Of a stretch of 64,000 nt of DNA, positions 55,514-64,000 are shown piece after piece. Position numbers and translations under genes: made by a program. Source of the stretch: Niallia nealsonii (GTDB taxonomy: Bacteria; Bacillota; Bacilli; Bacillales; Cytobacillaceae). The number at the start of each line of letters is the position of its first letter. The stretch's first letter is position 1. The stretch covers positions 1-64,000 of the forward strand of contig NZ_PISE01000044.1 of assembly GCF_002835805.1 (NCBI RefSeq), read 5' to 3'. Under the pieces are notes generated by a model. That model did not search any database. It was given only the letters and a program-made list of their open reading frames with translations, and was not told the origin of the DNA.

Positions 55514-57807
55514 TGTCCATTTTAGAAAATGATTTGCTCATCAAAAATGCACCTGTTCAATTAACAACTTTTGAATCAGGGAATGAAATGGCTGCGATGG
55601 CTGCAGCCCAAATAAATTATCATATAATGGGCTATTTCCCTATAACTCCCTCCACTGAAGTAGCTCAGTATCTTGATCAAATGAAAACAAGAGGGGAACA
55701 TGATATTAAATTAATACCTGCTGATGGCGAGCATGGATCTGCTGGCATTTGCTACGGGGCATCAGCAACAGGAGCACGTGTTATAAATGCAACTAGTGCA
55801 AATGGTTTTATGTATATGCTTGAACAAATGCCTGTACAAGCTGGAACTCGTTATCCAATGGTGCTAAATCTAGTGACGCGGGCTATAAGCGGGCCATTGG
55901 ATATTCGAGGGGATCATTCAGATTTGTATTATGCATTAAATACCGGTTGGGTTATTATTACTGCTAGCACTCCTCAGGCAGTTTATGACATGAATATTAT
56001 GGCATTAAAAATTGCAGAACATGCAAAAGTTCGTTTACCAGTAATTGTTGCTTACGATGGGTTTTTCACTTCTCATCAAAAAAGAAAAGTACATTACTTT
56101 GAAGATAGAAAAGTTGTACAAGATTTTGTTGGTCCTTGTCCGACGGAATATCCAGCTATTCGAGATCCCAAAAAACCGGTTACAATTGGTGCCCATATGA
56201 ATGGGGATGATTTACTGAATAATCATTATCAGCAATCACAGGCAATGTACGCAGCAAAAGATGTCTTCAATGAAATCTCAAAACAATTCGAACAAATTTC
56301 TGGGCGCTCTTATCCATTAGTCGATTTATATAAAATGGAGGATGCAGAAGTTGCCCTATTCTTATTAAACTCGGCGGCAGAAACTGCTAAAGATGTAGTA
56401 GATCAATTACGCAAACAGGGGGTTAAAGCCGGTATAATAACTCCTAATATAATTCGTCCATTTCCTTCTGAAGAAATTAGGAAGGCACTGCGGGATGTCA
56501 AATCTCTTTTAATCGGAGAGAGAGCCGATTCCTATGGCGGGAATGGGCCTACTTTAACTCATGAAGTAAAGTCTGCTATTCAAGAAGATCCTAACAACCA
56601 CACTATTGTGCTAAGCAGAGTATTTGGATTAGGAGGCAAAGACTTTTACGCTGATGATGCAGAAGCATTTTTTAACATGGCCCTCGAGGCTTTGAACAAT
56701 GGCTTTGCAGAAAAACCCTTTGATTATTATGGTCAGTATACAGGAAAAGAAGAAAACGAAATCAAACCTATCATTGAACCACAATATGGAGATGTATATA
56801 ATTCTGGTTTAATAGAGATTTCTCCAAACGAAGAGACTAACTCACTAAAAGTAAAAGTGCCTTCATTGCGTTCCCTGACCAGTAAACCAAATCGCTTTGC
56901 TCCAGGTCATGGTGCATGTCCTGGATGCGGCATTTTAAGTGGCCTAGAATTATTTTTCAAAGGGATAGAAGGGGATATTGTTGTTTTATTCCAAACAGGT
57001 TGTGCATATGTTGTCACAACAGCCTATCCTCATACTTCCCATAGGCAAACAATGATGCATAATTTGTTCCAAAATGGGCCAGCAACATTATCAGGGACCG
57101 TTGAAGCATTTTTAGAACTGCAAAGAAGAGGAGAAATTCAAATTTCAGAAAACACAACCTTTGTTATGGTAACAGGAGATGGAGGAATGGATATTGGAAT
57201 GGGTTCTGCTATCGGCACTGCTTTAAGAAACCATAATCTAATCATGTTAGAATATGATAATGAGGGTTATATGAATACAGGTTCACAAATGTCCTACTCT
57301 ACTCCAATCGGTCATATGACTAGTACAAGTAACGTGGGCCTTGCACAAAAGGGAAAAGCATTTCACCATAAAGATACAGCCCAAATTATGGCTGCTACCA
57401 ATATTCCATATGTATTTACAGGATCTGAGGCCTTTCCACAAGATTTAATCAAAAAAGCAGCTAAAGCACAATGGTATGCCCAAAATGTCGGGACTGTCTA
57501 TGGAAAATTACTAATAACTTGTCCAGTAAATTGGAAAACAGAGGATCGTTTTGGAACAAAAGTAGTAGAAGCTGCTGTAAATTCCTGCTTCTTCCCTTTA
57601 TATGAAGTAGAAAACGGAACAACTGCCATAACCTATAATCCAGAAGAAAAAGATAAAAAAATCCCTTTGACAGAATGGTTGAAATTTATGGGAAAAACAA
57701 AACATCTATTAAAAGAAGAAAATAAAGAAATGCTAACCGACTTTACTAATGAAGTGGAGAAACGTTGGACAAAGTTAAAAATTAAAAACGAAAATCCTTA
57801 TTTATAA
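55513..57807 (+). CDS. Pyruvate/2-oxoacid:ferredoxin oxidoreductase, fused alpha-beta subunit
   Basis: A 764-residue fusion. The alpha part (about 1-400) has GYFPITPSTEVAQYLDQM and IRGDHSDLYYALNTGW; the beta part carries GHGACPGCGILSGLELFF (cluster ligands), QTGCAYVV, and the thiamine-diphosphate motif VTGDGGMDIGMGSAIG with DNEGYMNTGSQMS, which is the pyruvate-type pattern. ATG 55513 overlaps the previous stop; AGGGGG lies upstream. Four separate subunits are the archaeal norm, so fusion into two chains is notable. Close to nif and mod genes, but its own promoter was not found. Confidence 0.88.
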   Translation: MSILENDLLIKNAPVQLTTFESGNEMAAMAAAQINYHIMGYFPITPSTEVAQYLDQMKTRGEHDIKLIPADGEHGSAGICYGASATGARVINATSANGFMYMLEQMPVQAGTRYPMVLNLVTRAISGPLDIRGDHSDLYYALNTGWVIITASTPQAVYDMNIMALKIAEHAKVRLPVIVAYDGFFTSHQKRKVHYFEDRKVVQDFVGPCPTEYPAIRDPKKPVTIGAHMNGDDLLNNHYQQSQAMYAAKDVFNEISKQFEQISGRSYPLVDLYKMEDAEVALFLLNSAAETAKDVVDQLRKQGVKAGIITPNIIRPFPSEEIRKALRDVKSLLIGERADSYGGNGPTLTHEVKSAIQEDPNNHTIVLSRVFGLGGKDFYADDAEAFFNMALEALNNGFAEKPFDYYGQYTGKEENEIKPIIEPQYGDVYNSGLIEISPNEETNSLKVKVPSLRSLTSKPNRFAPGHGACPGCGILSGLELFFKGIEGDIVVLFQTGCAYVVTTAYPHTSHRQTMMHNLFQNGPATLSGTVEAFLELQRRGEIQISENTTFVMVTGDGGMDIGMGSAIGTALRNHNLIMLEYDNEGYMNTGSQMSYSTPIGHMTSTSNVGLAQKGKAFHHKDTAQIMAATNIPYVFTGSEAFPQDLIKKAAKAQWYAQNVGTVYGKLLITCPVNWKTEDRFGTKVVEAAVNSCFFPLYEVENGTTAITYNPEEKDKKIPLTEWLKFMGKTKHLLKEENKEMLTDFTNEVEKRWTKLKIKNENPYL

Positions 57808-57821
57808 AAATAATTATGCTC

Positions 57822-57867
57822 AAGAGGGTAGAAACATTGTTGCATCCTAACATGTTTCTACCCTCTT
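57822..57867 (+). terminator. Terminator after the oxidoreductase operon
   Basis: A perfect 16-bp stem (AAGAGGGTAGAAACAT and its complement) with a 14-base loop, followed by a T-rich stretch. Confidence 0.9.
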
Positions 57868-58045
57868 TATATAAAGAAAGAAGAAAATCGGCATATTTCT
57901 CCTTAGTTATTAATTAAACATAAATAACATATACAATTCTATACATGAATATCTTCTGCATTTGCATATCTATATATGGAATAACTATTATTTAGAGGTA
58001 CTTTTTATCAAATTCACCCTGTAATAGGTCCATGGAGGTATTAGC

Positions 58046-59938
58046 TTGATTAATTTAGAAACCATTCAAAAGGATATTTTTCAAAGAAAAGAAGAACTAA
58101 TTCAGCTTCAGCATATAGATGGGGCTTGGAGATTTCTTTTTCAAGGAAGCTTAATGACAGACGCCTTTTTTATTATTACTTGCAGAGCGTTAAATATAAC
58201 AGATTATGAAGAGACCATTATTAAATTAGTGGACACTTTAAAAAAAGCGCAAACTAATACAGGATATTGGAAGGCATATAAAGACGAAACCAATGGAAAT
58301 CTTTCTTCAACAGTAATTGCCTATACTGCTCTTTTATATTCTGGTTATTGCAAAAAGGAAGATAGCAAAATGCAACAAGCCAGATCGTATATTATAGCAA
58401 ACGGTGGATTGGAAAAGTCCCATTTTATGATTCGCTGGATGTTATCAGTCAATGGTATGTATCCATGGTCTAATATGATTTATATTCCTATGACTTTTTT
58501 GCTTCTTCCAACTTATCAACCTATTAATTTCTTTCAATTTAGCTCTTATGCTCGTATTCATTTCATTCCTATGCTGATTGCTTCTAATAAAAAATATACA
58601 TTAACCAATGATAATACACCAAATTTAAAGGATCTTTTTCCAAAGAGTATCAACACTTCTTCACCATTACTTGTCTTAGAAGATGACCGCTCTCCTTTAT
58701 CTTTTCTTTGGAAAGAAATAAAAAAGGCAGGGGCACTCCCTGCATATATGCATAATCTTGGCTATATATATGCAGAAAAATATATAGTGAATCGTATAGA
58801 AGAAGATGGAACACTATACAGTTATGCTAGTGCAACCTTTTTTATGATATATGGCTTATTGGCGCAGGGCTACAATAAGAACTCTATTATTATTAAAAAA
58901 GCCATTTCTGGTCTTTTTTCTCTTATTAAAAGCGGTGAACATAATACGCATCTTGAAAATTCTACTTCTACAGTTTGGGATACTGGATTAATCTGCTACA
59001 GTTTACAAGAAGCTAAACTGTCTAGTGACTCAAAAACAATAAAAAAGGCGATTGCCTACCTTCTAGATAAACAGCATACAAAAAAGGCAGATTGGTCTAT
59101 TCATAACCCACATACGCCTCCTGGGGGGTGGGGTTTTTCCGCCATTAATACAAATAATCCTGATAATGATGATACATCTGCAGTATTACGCGCATTAAAA
59201 CAAACCGCTACTAATAATCAATCAATCTATTATGCTTGGAAAAAGGGCGTTAATTATTTACTATCCATGCAAAATAGAGATGGGGGATGGGGCGCTTTTG
59301 AAAAAAACACCAATTGGGAATTACTTCAATACGTTCCTATCGAAAATGCCAGAGATGCCGCTGTTGATCCTTCTACAGCAGATTTAACTGGCCGTATATT
59401 AGAATTTCTCGGAAACTTTGCCGAGTTTAATCATTCTCATCCCAAAGTTAAAAGAGGCATCAATTGGCTATACTCTAATCAAAATAATGATGGCTCTTGG
59501 TACGGCCGCTGGGGCGTCTGCTATATTTATGGGACCTGGGCAGCAATTACAGGATTAAGAGCAGTTGGTATAAATAAAAATGATAAAAGTATAAAAAAGG
59601 CCATTCAGTGGCTAAAAACCATTCAACACGAGGACGGGGGATGGGGAGAGTCTTGCCAAAGCTGTGAAAAACTCCTCTATATTCCCCTATCTTTTAGCAC
59701 CGATTCTCAAACAGCATGGGCTGTGGATGCCTTGATTGCTGCAGGAGAAGGAAAAAGTAACACAGTGATAAAAGGCATAAACTATTTGCTGAAGAAAAAT
59801 AAGGAAAAAACAAGTATTCTTTATCCAACAGGAATTGGTTTACCTACGCAATTTTATATTTATTATGAAAGCTATAATAAAATTTTTCCCCTGCTTGCAC
59901 TCTCTCACTTCTATAAGTATATGTCAGAAAATCTGTAG
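58046..59938 (+). CDS. sqhC: Squalene-hopene/sporulenol-type terpene cyclase
   Basis: The 630-residue protein matches bacterial terpene cyclases in length and in features: the catalytic DXDD motif is DNDD at 373-376 (NPDNDDTSAVL), and QW-type repeats recur (QNRDGGWGAF, QNNDGSWYGRWG, QHEDGGWGES). It resembles the SqhC enzyme that makes sporulenol from tetraprenyl-beta-curcumene in Bacillus subtilis spores. TTG start with GGAGG upstream. It stands alone; a terminator follows. Hopanoid production instead of sporulenol cannot be excluded from sequence. Confidence 0.82.
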   Translation: MINLETIQKDIFQRKEELIQLQHIDGAWRFLFQGSLMTDAFFIITCRALNITDYEETIIKLVDTLKKAQTNTGYWKAYKDETNGNLSSTVIAYTALLYSGYCKKEDSKMQQARSYIIANGGLEKSHFMIRWMLSVNGMYPWSNMIYIPMTFLLLPTYQPINFFQFSSYARIHFIPMLIASNKKYTLTNDNTPNLKDLFPKSINTSSPLLVLEDDRSPLSFLWKEIKKAGALPAYMHNLGYIYAEKYIVNRIEEDGTLYSYASATFFMIYGLLAQGYNKNSIIIKKAISGLFSLIKSGEHNTHLENSTSTVWDTGLICYSLQEAKLSSDSKTIKKAIAYLLDKQHTKKADWSIHNPHTPPGGWGFSAINTNNPDNDDTSAVLRALKQTATNNQSIYYAWKKGVNYLLSMQNRDGGWGAFEKNTNWELLQYVPIENARDAAVDPSTADLTGRILEFLGNFAEFNHSHPKVKRGINWLYSNQNNDGSWYGRWGVCYIYGTWAAITGLRAVGINKNDKSIKKAIQWLKTIQHEDGGWGESCQSCEKLLYIPLSFSTDSQTAWAVDALIAAGEGKSNTVIKGINYLLKKNKEKTSILYPTGIGLPTQFYIYYESYNKIFPLLALSHFYKYMSENL

Positions 59939-59956
59939 AATATCTTCTTTAATACA

Positions 59957-59990
59957 AAAGGGAGTTAGTTATGGCTAATTCCCTTTATAA
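59957..59990 (+). terminator. Terminator after the terpene cyclase gene
   Basis: AAAGGGAGTTAG (59957-59968) pairs with CTAATTCCCTTT (59975-59986) around a six-base loop. Confidence 0.7.
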
Positions 59991-60024
59991 GCTGCTTTTC
60001 TCCCTTTATTTTCCATCTCTACTA

Positions 60025-60072
60025 TTTACAATAAGTTTAAAATCTTTACTCTATTTAAATATTTTCTTTAAA
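60025..60072 (+). promoter_or_regulatory. Possible Pho box upstream of alkaline phosphatase
   Basis: Five TTTA-type hexamers lie in a row: TTTACA 60025, TTTAAA 60036, TTTACT 60045, TTTAAA 60054 and TTTAAA 60067, spaced 9 to 13 bases apart. A -10-like GATAAT is at about 60093. PhoP of Bacillus binds TT(A/C/T)ACA repeats at about 11-bp spacing, so control by phosphate starvation is plausible, but the region is AT-rich. Confidence 0.4.
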
Positions 60073-60130
60073 TTCCATTAATATCCTTCCTAGATAATAT
60101 AACAAGTAATACATATTTTGGAGGGATAAA

Positions 60131-61501
60131 ATGTTACTAAAATCATGGAAAAAAAGGTTTTTGCCAATTGCGGTTATTTCGTCTCTATCATTGTCAGTTT
60201 TAGCAATGCCGCCTTCCTTTGTTGAAGCAAAAGGACAAGCTAAGCAACCAAAAAATATTATCTTTCTAATTGGTGACGGAATGGGAGTCTCCTATACTTC
60301 TGCATATCGTTATCTCAAAGATAATCCTAAAACAAAAATCGCCGAAAAAACTTATTTTGACTCTTATCTAGTAGGACAACAAATGACCTATCCAGAAGAT
60401 CCTGCTCAAAATGTTACAGATTCCGCCTCTGCTGCTACAGCTATGTCTGCTGGCATCAAAACTTACAATAATGCTATAGCAGTAGATAATGATGAATCAG
60501 CTGTTAAAACGGTATTGGAAGCAGCAAAAGAAAAGGGAAAATCTACTGGTCTCGTAGCAACTTCAGAGATTACTCATGCTACACCTGCTGCATTCGGAGC
60601 ACATGATATTAGCAGAAAAAATATGAATAGTATAGCAGATGATTATTTTGATGAACGTATTTTAGGCAAACACAAAATAGATGTTTTATTAGGCGGCGGA
60701 AAAGACTTATTTATCCGCACAGATCGAAATCTAGTAAATGAGTTTAAGAAAGATGGTTTCAGTTATGTGAATAATCGCAATAGCTTATTAAATAACAAAG
60801 ATACTCAAGTAATCGGTTTATTTGCAGATGCTGGCTTACCAAAAATGATTGATCGCAATAAAAACACTCCTTCATTAGAGGAAATGACAAAGTCAGCAAT
60901 CGACCGTTTAAAAGAGAATAAAAAAGGATTTTTCTTAATGGTAGAAGGAAGCCAAATTGATTGGGCTGGCCATGATAATGACATTGTTGGGGCTATGAGC
61001 GAAATGGAAGACTTTGAAAAGGCATATAAAGCAGCAATAGACTTCGCTAAAAAAGATAAAGATACATTAGTTATTGCTACAGCAGATCACTCTACCGGAG
61101 GATTTTCTATTGCAGCTAATGGAGATTATAACTGGCATGCAGAACCAATAAAAGCTGCCAAAAGAACGCCTGACTTTATGGCTGAACAAATTCTTAAAGG
61201 GGAAGATGTAGAAAAGACTCTAAAAAAATACATTGCACTTTCTTTAACAAAAAAAGAAATAAAATCTGTCCAAGATGCTGCTAATACCAAAAACTTTACA
61301 ACTATCGATAATGCTATCGAGGCCATTTTTAATACTCGATCAAATACCGGCTGGACAACTGGCGGACATACTGGTGAAGATGTACCTGTATATGCATATG
61401 GACCAAAAAGTGACCTTTTTGCCGGACAAAAGGATAATACTGACCATGCAAAACTTCTTTTTGAATTGATGGGTGCGAAAGTCACCATAAAAGATAAATA
61501 A
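60131..61501 (+). CDS. Secreted alkaline phosphatase
   Basis: A 456-residue enzyme with a signal peptide (KKRFLPIAVISSLSLSVLA; cleavage about residue 33). It hydrolyses phosphomonoesters outside the cell. Active-site features are intact: metal-binding Asp in FLIGDGMGVSYTS (about 49), nucleophile Ser98 in VTDSASAATAM, THATPAAFGAHD, EGSQIDWAGHDND and TADHSTGGF, then TGGHTGEDVPVYA with the last metal His. Close to the PhoA/PhoB type. A lipoprotein gene follows after a terminator. Confidence 0.95.
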   Translation: MLLKSWKKRFLPIAVISSLSLSVLAMPPSFVEAKGQAKQPKNIIFLIGDGMGVSYTSAYRYLKDNPKTKIAEKTYFDSYLVGQQMTYPEDPAQNVTDSASAATAMSAGIKTYNNAIAVDNDESAVKTVLEAAKEKGKSTGLVATSEITHATPAAFGAHDISRKNMNSIADDYFDERILGKHKIDVLLGGGKDLFIRTDRNLVNEFKKDGFSYVNNRNSLLNNKDTQVIGLFADAGLPKMIDRNKNTPSLEEMTKSAIDRLKENKKGFFLMVEGSQIDWAGHDNDIVGAMSEMEDFEKAYKAAIDFAKKDKDTLVIATADHSTGGFSIAANGDYNWHAEPIKAAKRTPDFMAEQILKGEDVEKTLKKYIALSLTKKEIKSVQDAANTKNFTTIDNAIEAIFNTRSNTGWTTGGHTGEDVPVYAYGPKSDLFAGQKDNTDHAKLLFELMGAKVTIKDK

Positions 61502-61524
61502 CAGAGTAACAATAATAACTGAGT

Positions 61525-61570
61525 AGGAAGTCTTTTTAACATTTCCTTAAAAAGACTTCCTTTTCTATTT
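61525..61570 (+). terminator. Terminator after alkaline phosphatase
   Basis: GGAAGTCTTTTTAA pairs with TTAAAAAGACTTCC (61547-61560) and is followed by TTTTCTATTTT. Confidence 0.85.
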
Positions 61571-61586
61571 TCAGGAGGTACATATA

Positions 61587-62246
61587 ATGAAAAAAATGAT
61601 AGCTTTATGCTTTATCTGCTTACTCTTACTATCTGGATGCTCTTCTTATAAAGAAGATAATTACTTATTTCCAGAAGTTTCTTCAACAAAAAGCAAGTCT
61701 GCAAAAACAACTATTCCAACTTACTATAAAGATTATCCTGCCAATCCCCAAGTAATTGATGATCGTACTTTAGTACAAGCAGGACAAACGATTCGCAGCA
61801 ATAAAGGTGAAGCTACATTAACAAAGATAACTAATATAAATAATTTATATAGAACAGAGGCCATTGAATTAAATATACAGGAAGCAAAACTAATCAACTA
61901 TAAACCAGCTTACAGCCTGACAGATTTTTATCACAGCTATACACATGATGAACAATTCACCTTTATTAAATGTTTTGTTGAAGTTAAAAACACATCTGGC
62001 GAAACACGCTATTTTGCACCTGTTGCGTATCTAACAACAGATACAGGCGAACGGATTACATGGGACCAAGATATCTATTTAGAAAACTTAAATAATCCCT
62101 TAAAACCGGATGAAACACGAAAAGGATCAATTGGATTCATTTTGAAAAAGCCTAATATAAAATCAGTGAAAATTAATACAAGTGATGTATTTGATGAAAA
62201 ACATATAAAGCTTGCTACCGAAAAAAACATAGACATTTCCTTTTAA
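61587..62246 (+). CDS. Putative lipoprotein with a DUF4352-like domain
   Basis: A 219-residue protein with a lipobox LLLLSGCSS (Cys near residue 18) and no other membrane segment. The C-terminal half (YTHDEQFTFIKCFVEVKNTS, then LTTDTGERITWDQD and LKPDETRKGSIGF) has the beta-rich look of DUF4352-type extracellular immunoglobulin-like domains that follow a lipobox. The function is not known. AGGAGGTACAT precedes the ATG. No evident partner besides the phosphatase upstream. Confidence 0.75.
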   Translation: MKKMIALCFICLLLLSGCSSYKEDNYLFPEVSSTKSKSAKTTIPTYYKDYPANPQVIDDRTLVQAGQTIRSNKGEATLTKITNINNLYRTEAIELNIQEAKLINYKPAYSLTDFYHSYTHDEQFTFIKCFVEVKNTSGETRYFAPVAYLTTDTGERITWDQDIYLENLNNPLKPDETRKGSIGFILKKPNIKSVKINTSDVFDEKHIKLATEKNIDISF

Positions 62247-62259
62247 AAACCAGTACTAT

Positions 62260-62335
62260 CAGCCTGCATGAAAATGACTGTTTGTCAGCTATAACTATAT
62301 AAATCTAGTGATTATTAGTCATTTTCGGGCAGCCT
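62260..62335. terminator. Hairpin between the lipoprotein and MFS genes
   Basis: GAAAATGACT (62270-62279) pairs perfectly with AGTCATTTTC (62317-62326) around a 37-base loop, and CCTG/GCAGCC sequences extend it roughly. Its position between converging genes and lack of a long T-run make it a weak terminator or a repeat-like structure. Confidence 0.45.
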
Positions 62336-62343
62336 ATTTCTTC

Positions 62344-63528
62344 TTATGAAGCATGAGCTATTTCTGTGTTTTTTTTGTCCCTGTCAATATACAAGATTAA
62401 AGGAATAAGCATGAGGCTAAGCAGCACTAATACTAAAAATACTTGTGTATTAGTATTGGCTACATCACGAATTAGTCCTAATACAATAGGAAGAGTTCCC
62501 CCTAATATATATCCCCCCAGCTGCATAAGAGCGGTCCATGCACTTGCATCTTCTGCTGTTTCCGTTTCATTTAATGGCAACATTAAAGCAATAGGAAACA
62601 GTCCTCCAATTCCTACTCCAATTAAAATTGCAGAAGTCCAAGGTGAAGCTAACGAAAAAGCAAGCAGTAATAAGCCAATGAATGTTAAAAACGCACTAAT
62701 ATATATAAATAAATTTCTGTTTTGCAAATAATCCACCAATATCGGGACAAAAAAAGAGCATGTCATTTGAATAAACGCCAAAACGGTTACAAGTGTTCCT
62801 GCCTCCTTACTGGTAAAACCCATACTTTGTGCTGTAGAAGCAATCCATGTAGTGGCTGAATAAAATATTCCTGATTGAATTCCAAAAAAGATAGTAATGG
62901 CCCATGCCTTTTTATTTTTAAATGGGAGTTTGACTGCACCATTTAAGGTTCCCTTCTGTTCTTTTCCTCCCTTTATTGCATATGACCACAAAAGAGAAGC
63001 CAAAATAGCCAATACTCCCCAAACAGCAAGAGCATGATTCCATGATTGATTGAATAATTGCTGCAGGTCAATTGTTAATCCTGCACTTAATGATGCTCCC
63101 AATCCCATTCCAACCGAGTATATACCAATCATTACACCAATCTTAGACGGATATTTTTTTTTAATAACCCCCGACAATAATGGTCCTGCAAGTGCAATTC
63201 CTATGCCAATTAGTAAAGAAGTAATAAGCAAAATCCATGTATAATAAGCTATGCCTCTTATAAAGGTCGCTCCCCCTATTAAAAGCAAACAGCCAGCAAT
63301 CGCCTTTTCTGCCCCCCATTTTTCAGTTGCATATCCTGTAAAAAATGCAAATATACCCATACATAAAACAGGAATGGAAGGTAAAAAACTGACAATAAAA
63401 TTACTTAAATGCAAATCATGCCGAATTGTTTCTAAAACAGGAGAAATGGAAGTAATGCCAATTCGCAAATTTAATGATACAGCAAACAACGAAATAATAT
63501 AAATATACATATCTTTCTTCCGAGTCAA
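62344..63528 (-). CDS. MFS transporter, CynX/NimT-like
   Basis: A 394-residue protein with twelve membrane segments. The N-terminal VSLNLRIGITSISPVLETIR, followed by the short-loop motif GYATEKWGAEKAIAGCLLL, and LPLNETETAEDASAWTALMQLGGYILGG in the second half match the CynX/NimT branch (cyanate or nitroimidazole transport in some members). I choose TTG 63528, since GGAGG touches the ATG at 63537 too closely to serve it. Substrate unknown. Confidence 0.83.
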   Translation of the reverse strand: MTRKKDMYIYIISLFAVSLNLRIGITSISPVLETIRHDLHLSNFIVSFLPSIPVLCMGIFAFFTGYATEKWGAEKAIAGCLLLIGGATFIRGIAYYTWILLITSLLIGIGIALAGPLLSGVIKKKYPSKIGVMIGIYSVGMGLGASLSAGLTIDLQQLFNQSWNHALAVWGVLAILASLLWSYAIKGGKEQKGTLNGAVKLPFKNKKAWAITIFFGIQSGIFYSATTWIASTAQSMGFTSKEAGTLVTVLAFIQMTCSFFVPILVDYLQNRNLFIYISAFLTFIGLLLLAFSLASPWTSAILIGVGIGGLFPIALMLPLNETETAEDASAWTALMQLGGYILGGTLPIVLGLIRDVANTNTQVFLVLVLLSLMLIPLILYIDRDKKNTEIAHAS

Positions 63529-63537
63529 GGTTAACAT

Positions 63538-63858
63538 CCCTCCTCTTTATCAATCAATGCTTTCTCTTTTATCATACCTTATCTTTCTATAAAAAAAGGA
63601 CTTTCCTGCTAATTGTCAAAAAAGAGATGAAATTATTATAAAAAAATGGCATCAACTAATATAACATTTTTTTCCTTATTCATATTCATTGCTATTAGCA
63701 TATCATTTAAACGAAACCTGCTAAAAAGAAATTCAATAGTTTGATTCATAATTTAGGGCTGCTAATTATTCAGCAAATATGAAATAAGTAAATAAATATT
63801 CAATAATCTGTTCTATTTTTTCCATATTAGATTATACTATTGGGCAGAGGTGAAAAAA
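63538..63858. other. Divergent intergenic region before nrnB
   Basis: About 320 AT-rich bases. I see no RNA gene, no operator I recognise and no small gene with a ribosome binding site. A weak rightward -10 (TATACT, about 63833) lies before nrnB. Confidence 0.35.
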
Positions 63859-64000
63859 ATGTACAAACTATTATCACATAATGATTTAGATGGAATAGGC
63901 TGTGGCATTCTGGCTAAGCTTTCTTTTGAGGATCAAGTAGAAGTCCGCTATAATTCCATTGCTGGCTTGAATCAAGAAGTAGAGAAATTTCTTCAGCATG
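63859..64000 (+). CDS. nrnB: DHH-family oligoribonuclease NrnB (5' end only)
   Basis: The frame runs off the window edge. The first 47 residues (YKLLSHNDLDGIGCGILAKL, then VEVRYNSIAGLNQEVEKFLQ) match the start of Bacillus subtilis NrnB (YngD), including the DHH-superfamily NDLDG metal-binding motif. NrnB degrades short RNA oligomers 3' to 5'. AGAGGTG precedes the ATG. The remaining about 350 residues should lie beyond position 64000. Confidence 0.85.
   Translation, partial: MYKLLSHNDLDGIGCGILAKLSFEDQVEVRYNSIAGLNQEVEKFLQH

Noticed and set aside
61126-61542. 138-residue leftward frame over the phosphatase gene
   Set aside because: Antisense to intact catalytic motifs of alkaline phosphatase, without a ribosome binding site.
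62260-62335. Third copy of repeat family 1 between the lipoprotein and MFS genes
   Set aside because: It contains an AGCCTG string and a hairpin but lacks the GAGGAGC and GGTAATGAG blocks; kept only as a hairpin.

Overview
The window is low-GC DNA from a spore-forming member of the Bacillaceae. The Bacillus-type ribosome binding sites, many GTG and TTG starts, a ykuNOP flavodoxin operon, a sporulenol-synthase-like cyclase, a DUF3231 protein, an NrnB homologue and Bacillus-type intergenic repeats all point there. I cannot name the genus. There are no rRNA or tRNA genes, transposases, prophage genes or CRISPR arrays.

Layout. Positions 0.2-12.5 kb hold housekeeping genes: a CNNM/HlyC-type membrane protein with a MerR regulator, an AI-2E-type permease, ilvD, an FMN-dependent 2-hydroxy-acid dehydrogenase, molybdenum-cofactor genes mobA-moeA-mobB, an aldo/keto reductase, a VanZ-like protein and murB. 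At 12.8-17.1 kb a Fur-box-controlled siderophore uptake locus has an ATPase and two permeases divergent from a binding lipoprotein. At 17.1-21.1 kb are a diguanylate cyclase, a TspO-like protein and HemY/CgoX. At 21.5-30.0 kb one leftward operon encodes Wzx/Wzy-type exopolysaccharide synthesis. At 30.2-36.9 kb are miscellaneous single genes.

The accessory core is 37.1-57.8 kb. A complete Mo-nitrogenase operon runs leftward as nifB-H-D-K-E-N-X-hesA-nifW-(HesB-like)-nifV. Just past its terminator is the Fur-controlled operon ykuN-ykuO-ykuP, with two flavodoxins around a beta-propeller-like protein. Upstream of nifB lie modABC, a divergent HTH plus periplasmic-binding-protein-like regulator, and a two-gene fused pyruvate:ferredoxin oxidoreductase (gamma-delta and alpha-beta). 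The parts fit one pathway: ModABC brings molybdate, NifB/E/N/X/V make FeMo-cofactor, PorGD/PorAB could reduce ferredoxin or flavodoxin, and YkuN/YkuP could pass electrons to NifH.

Regulation is partly legible. Upstream of nifB there is a near-consensus GlnR/TnrA box, a sigma-A promoter with 17-bp spacing, and a large dyad starting at the inferred transcription start. This resembles the GlnR-controlled nif promoters described in Paenibacillus rather than NifA/sigma-54 promoters. Between modA and its divergent regulator there is a symmetrical array of three plus three 6-bp half-sites at exact 10-bp spacing that overlaps both likely promoters; I do not recognise it as a described operator.

After 58 kb come the squalene-hopene/sporulenol cyclase, alkaline phosphatase with a possible Pho box, a lipoprotein, a CynX-type MFS transporter and the start of nrnB, cut by the window edge. 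Three families of small intergenic repeats occur. One copy sits between two identical 23-bp copies of a terminator hairpin.
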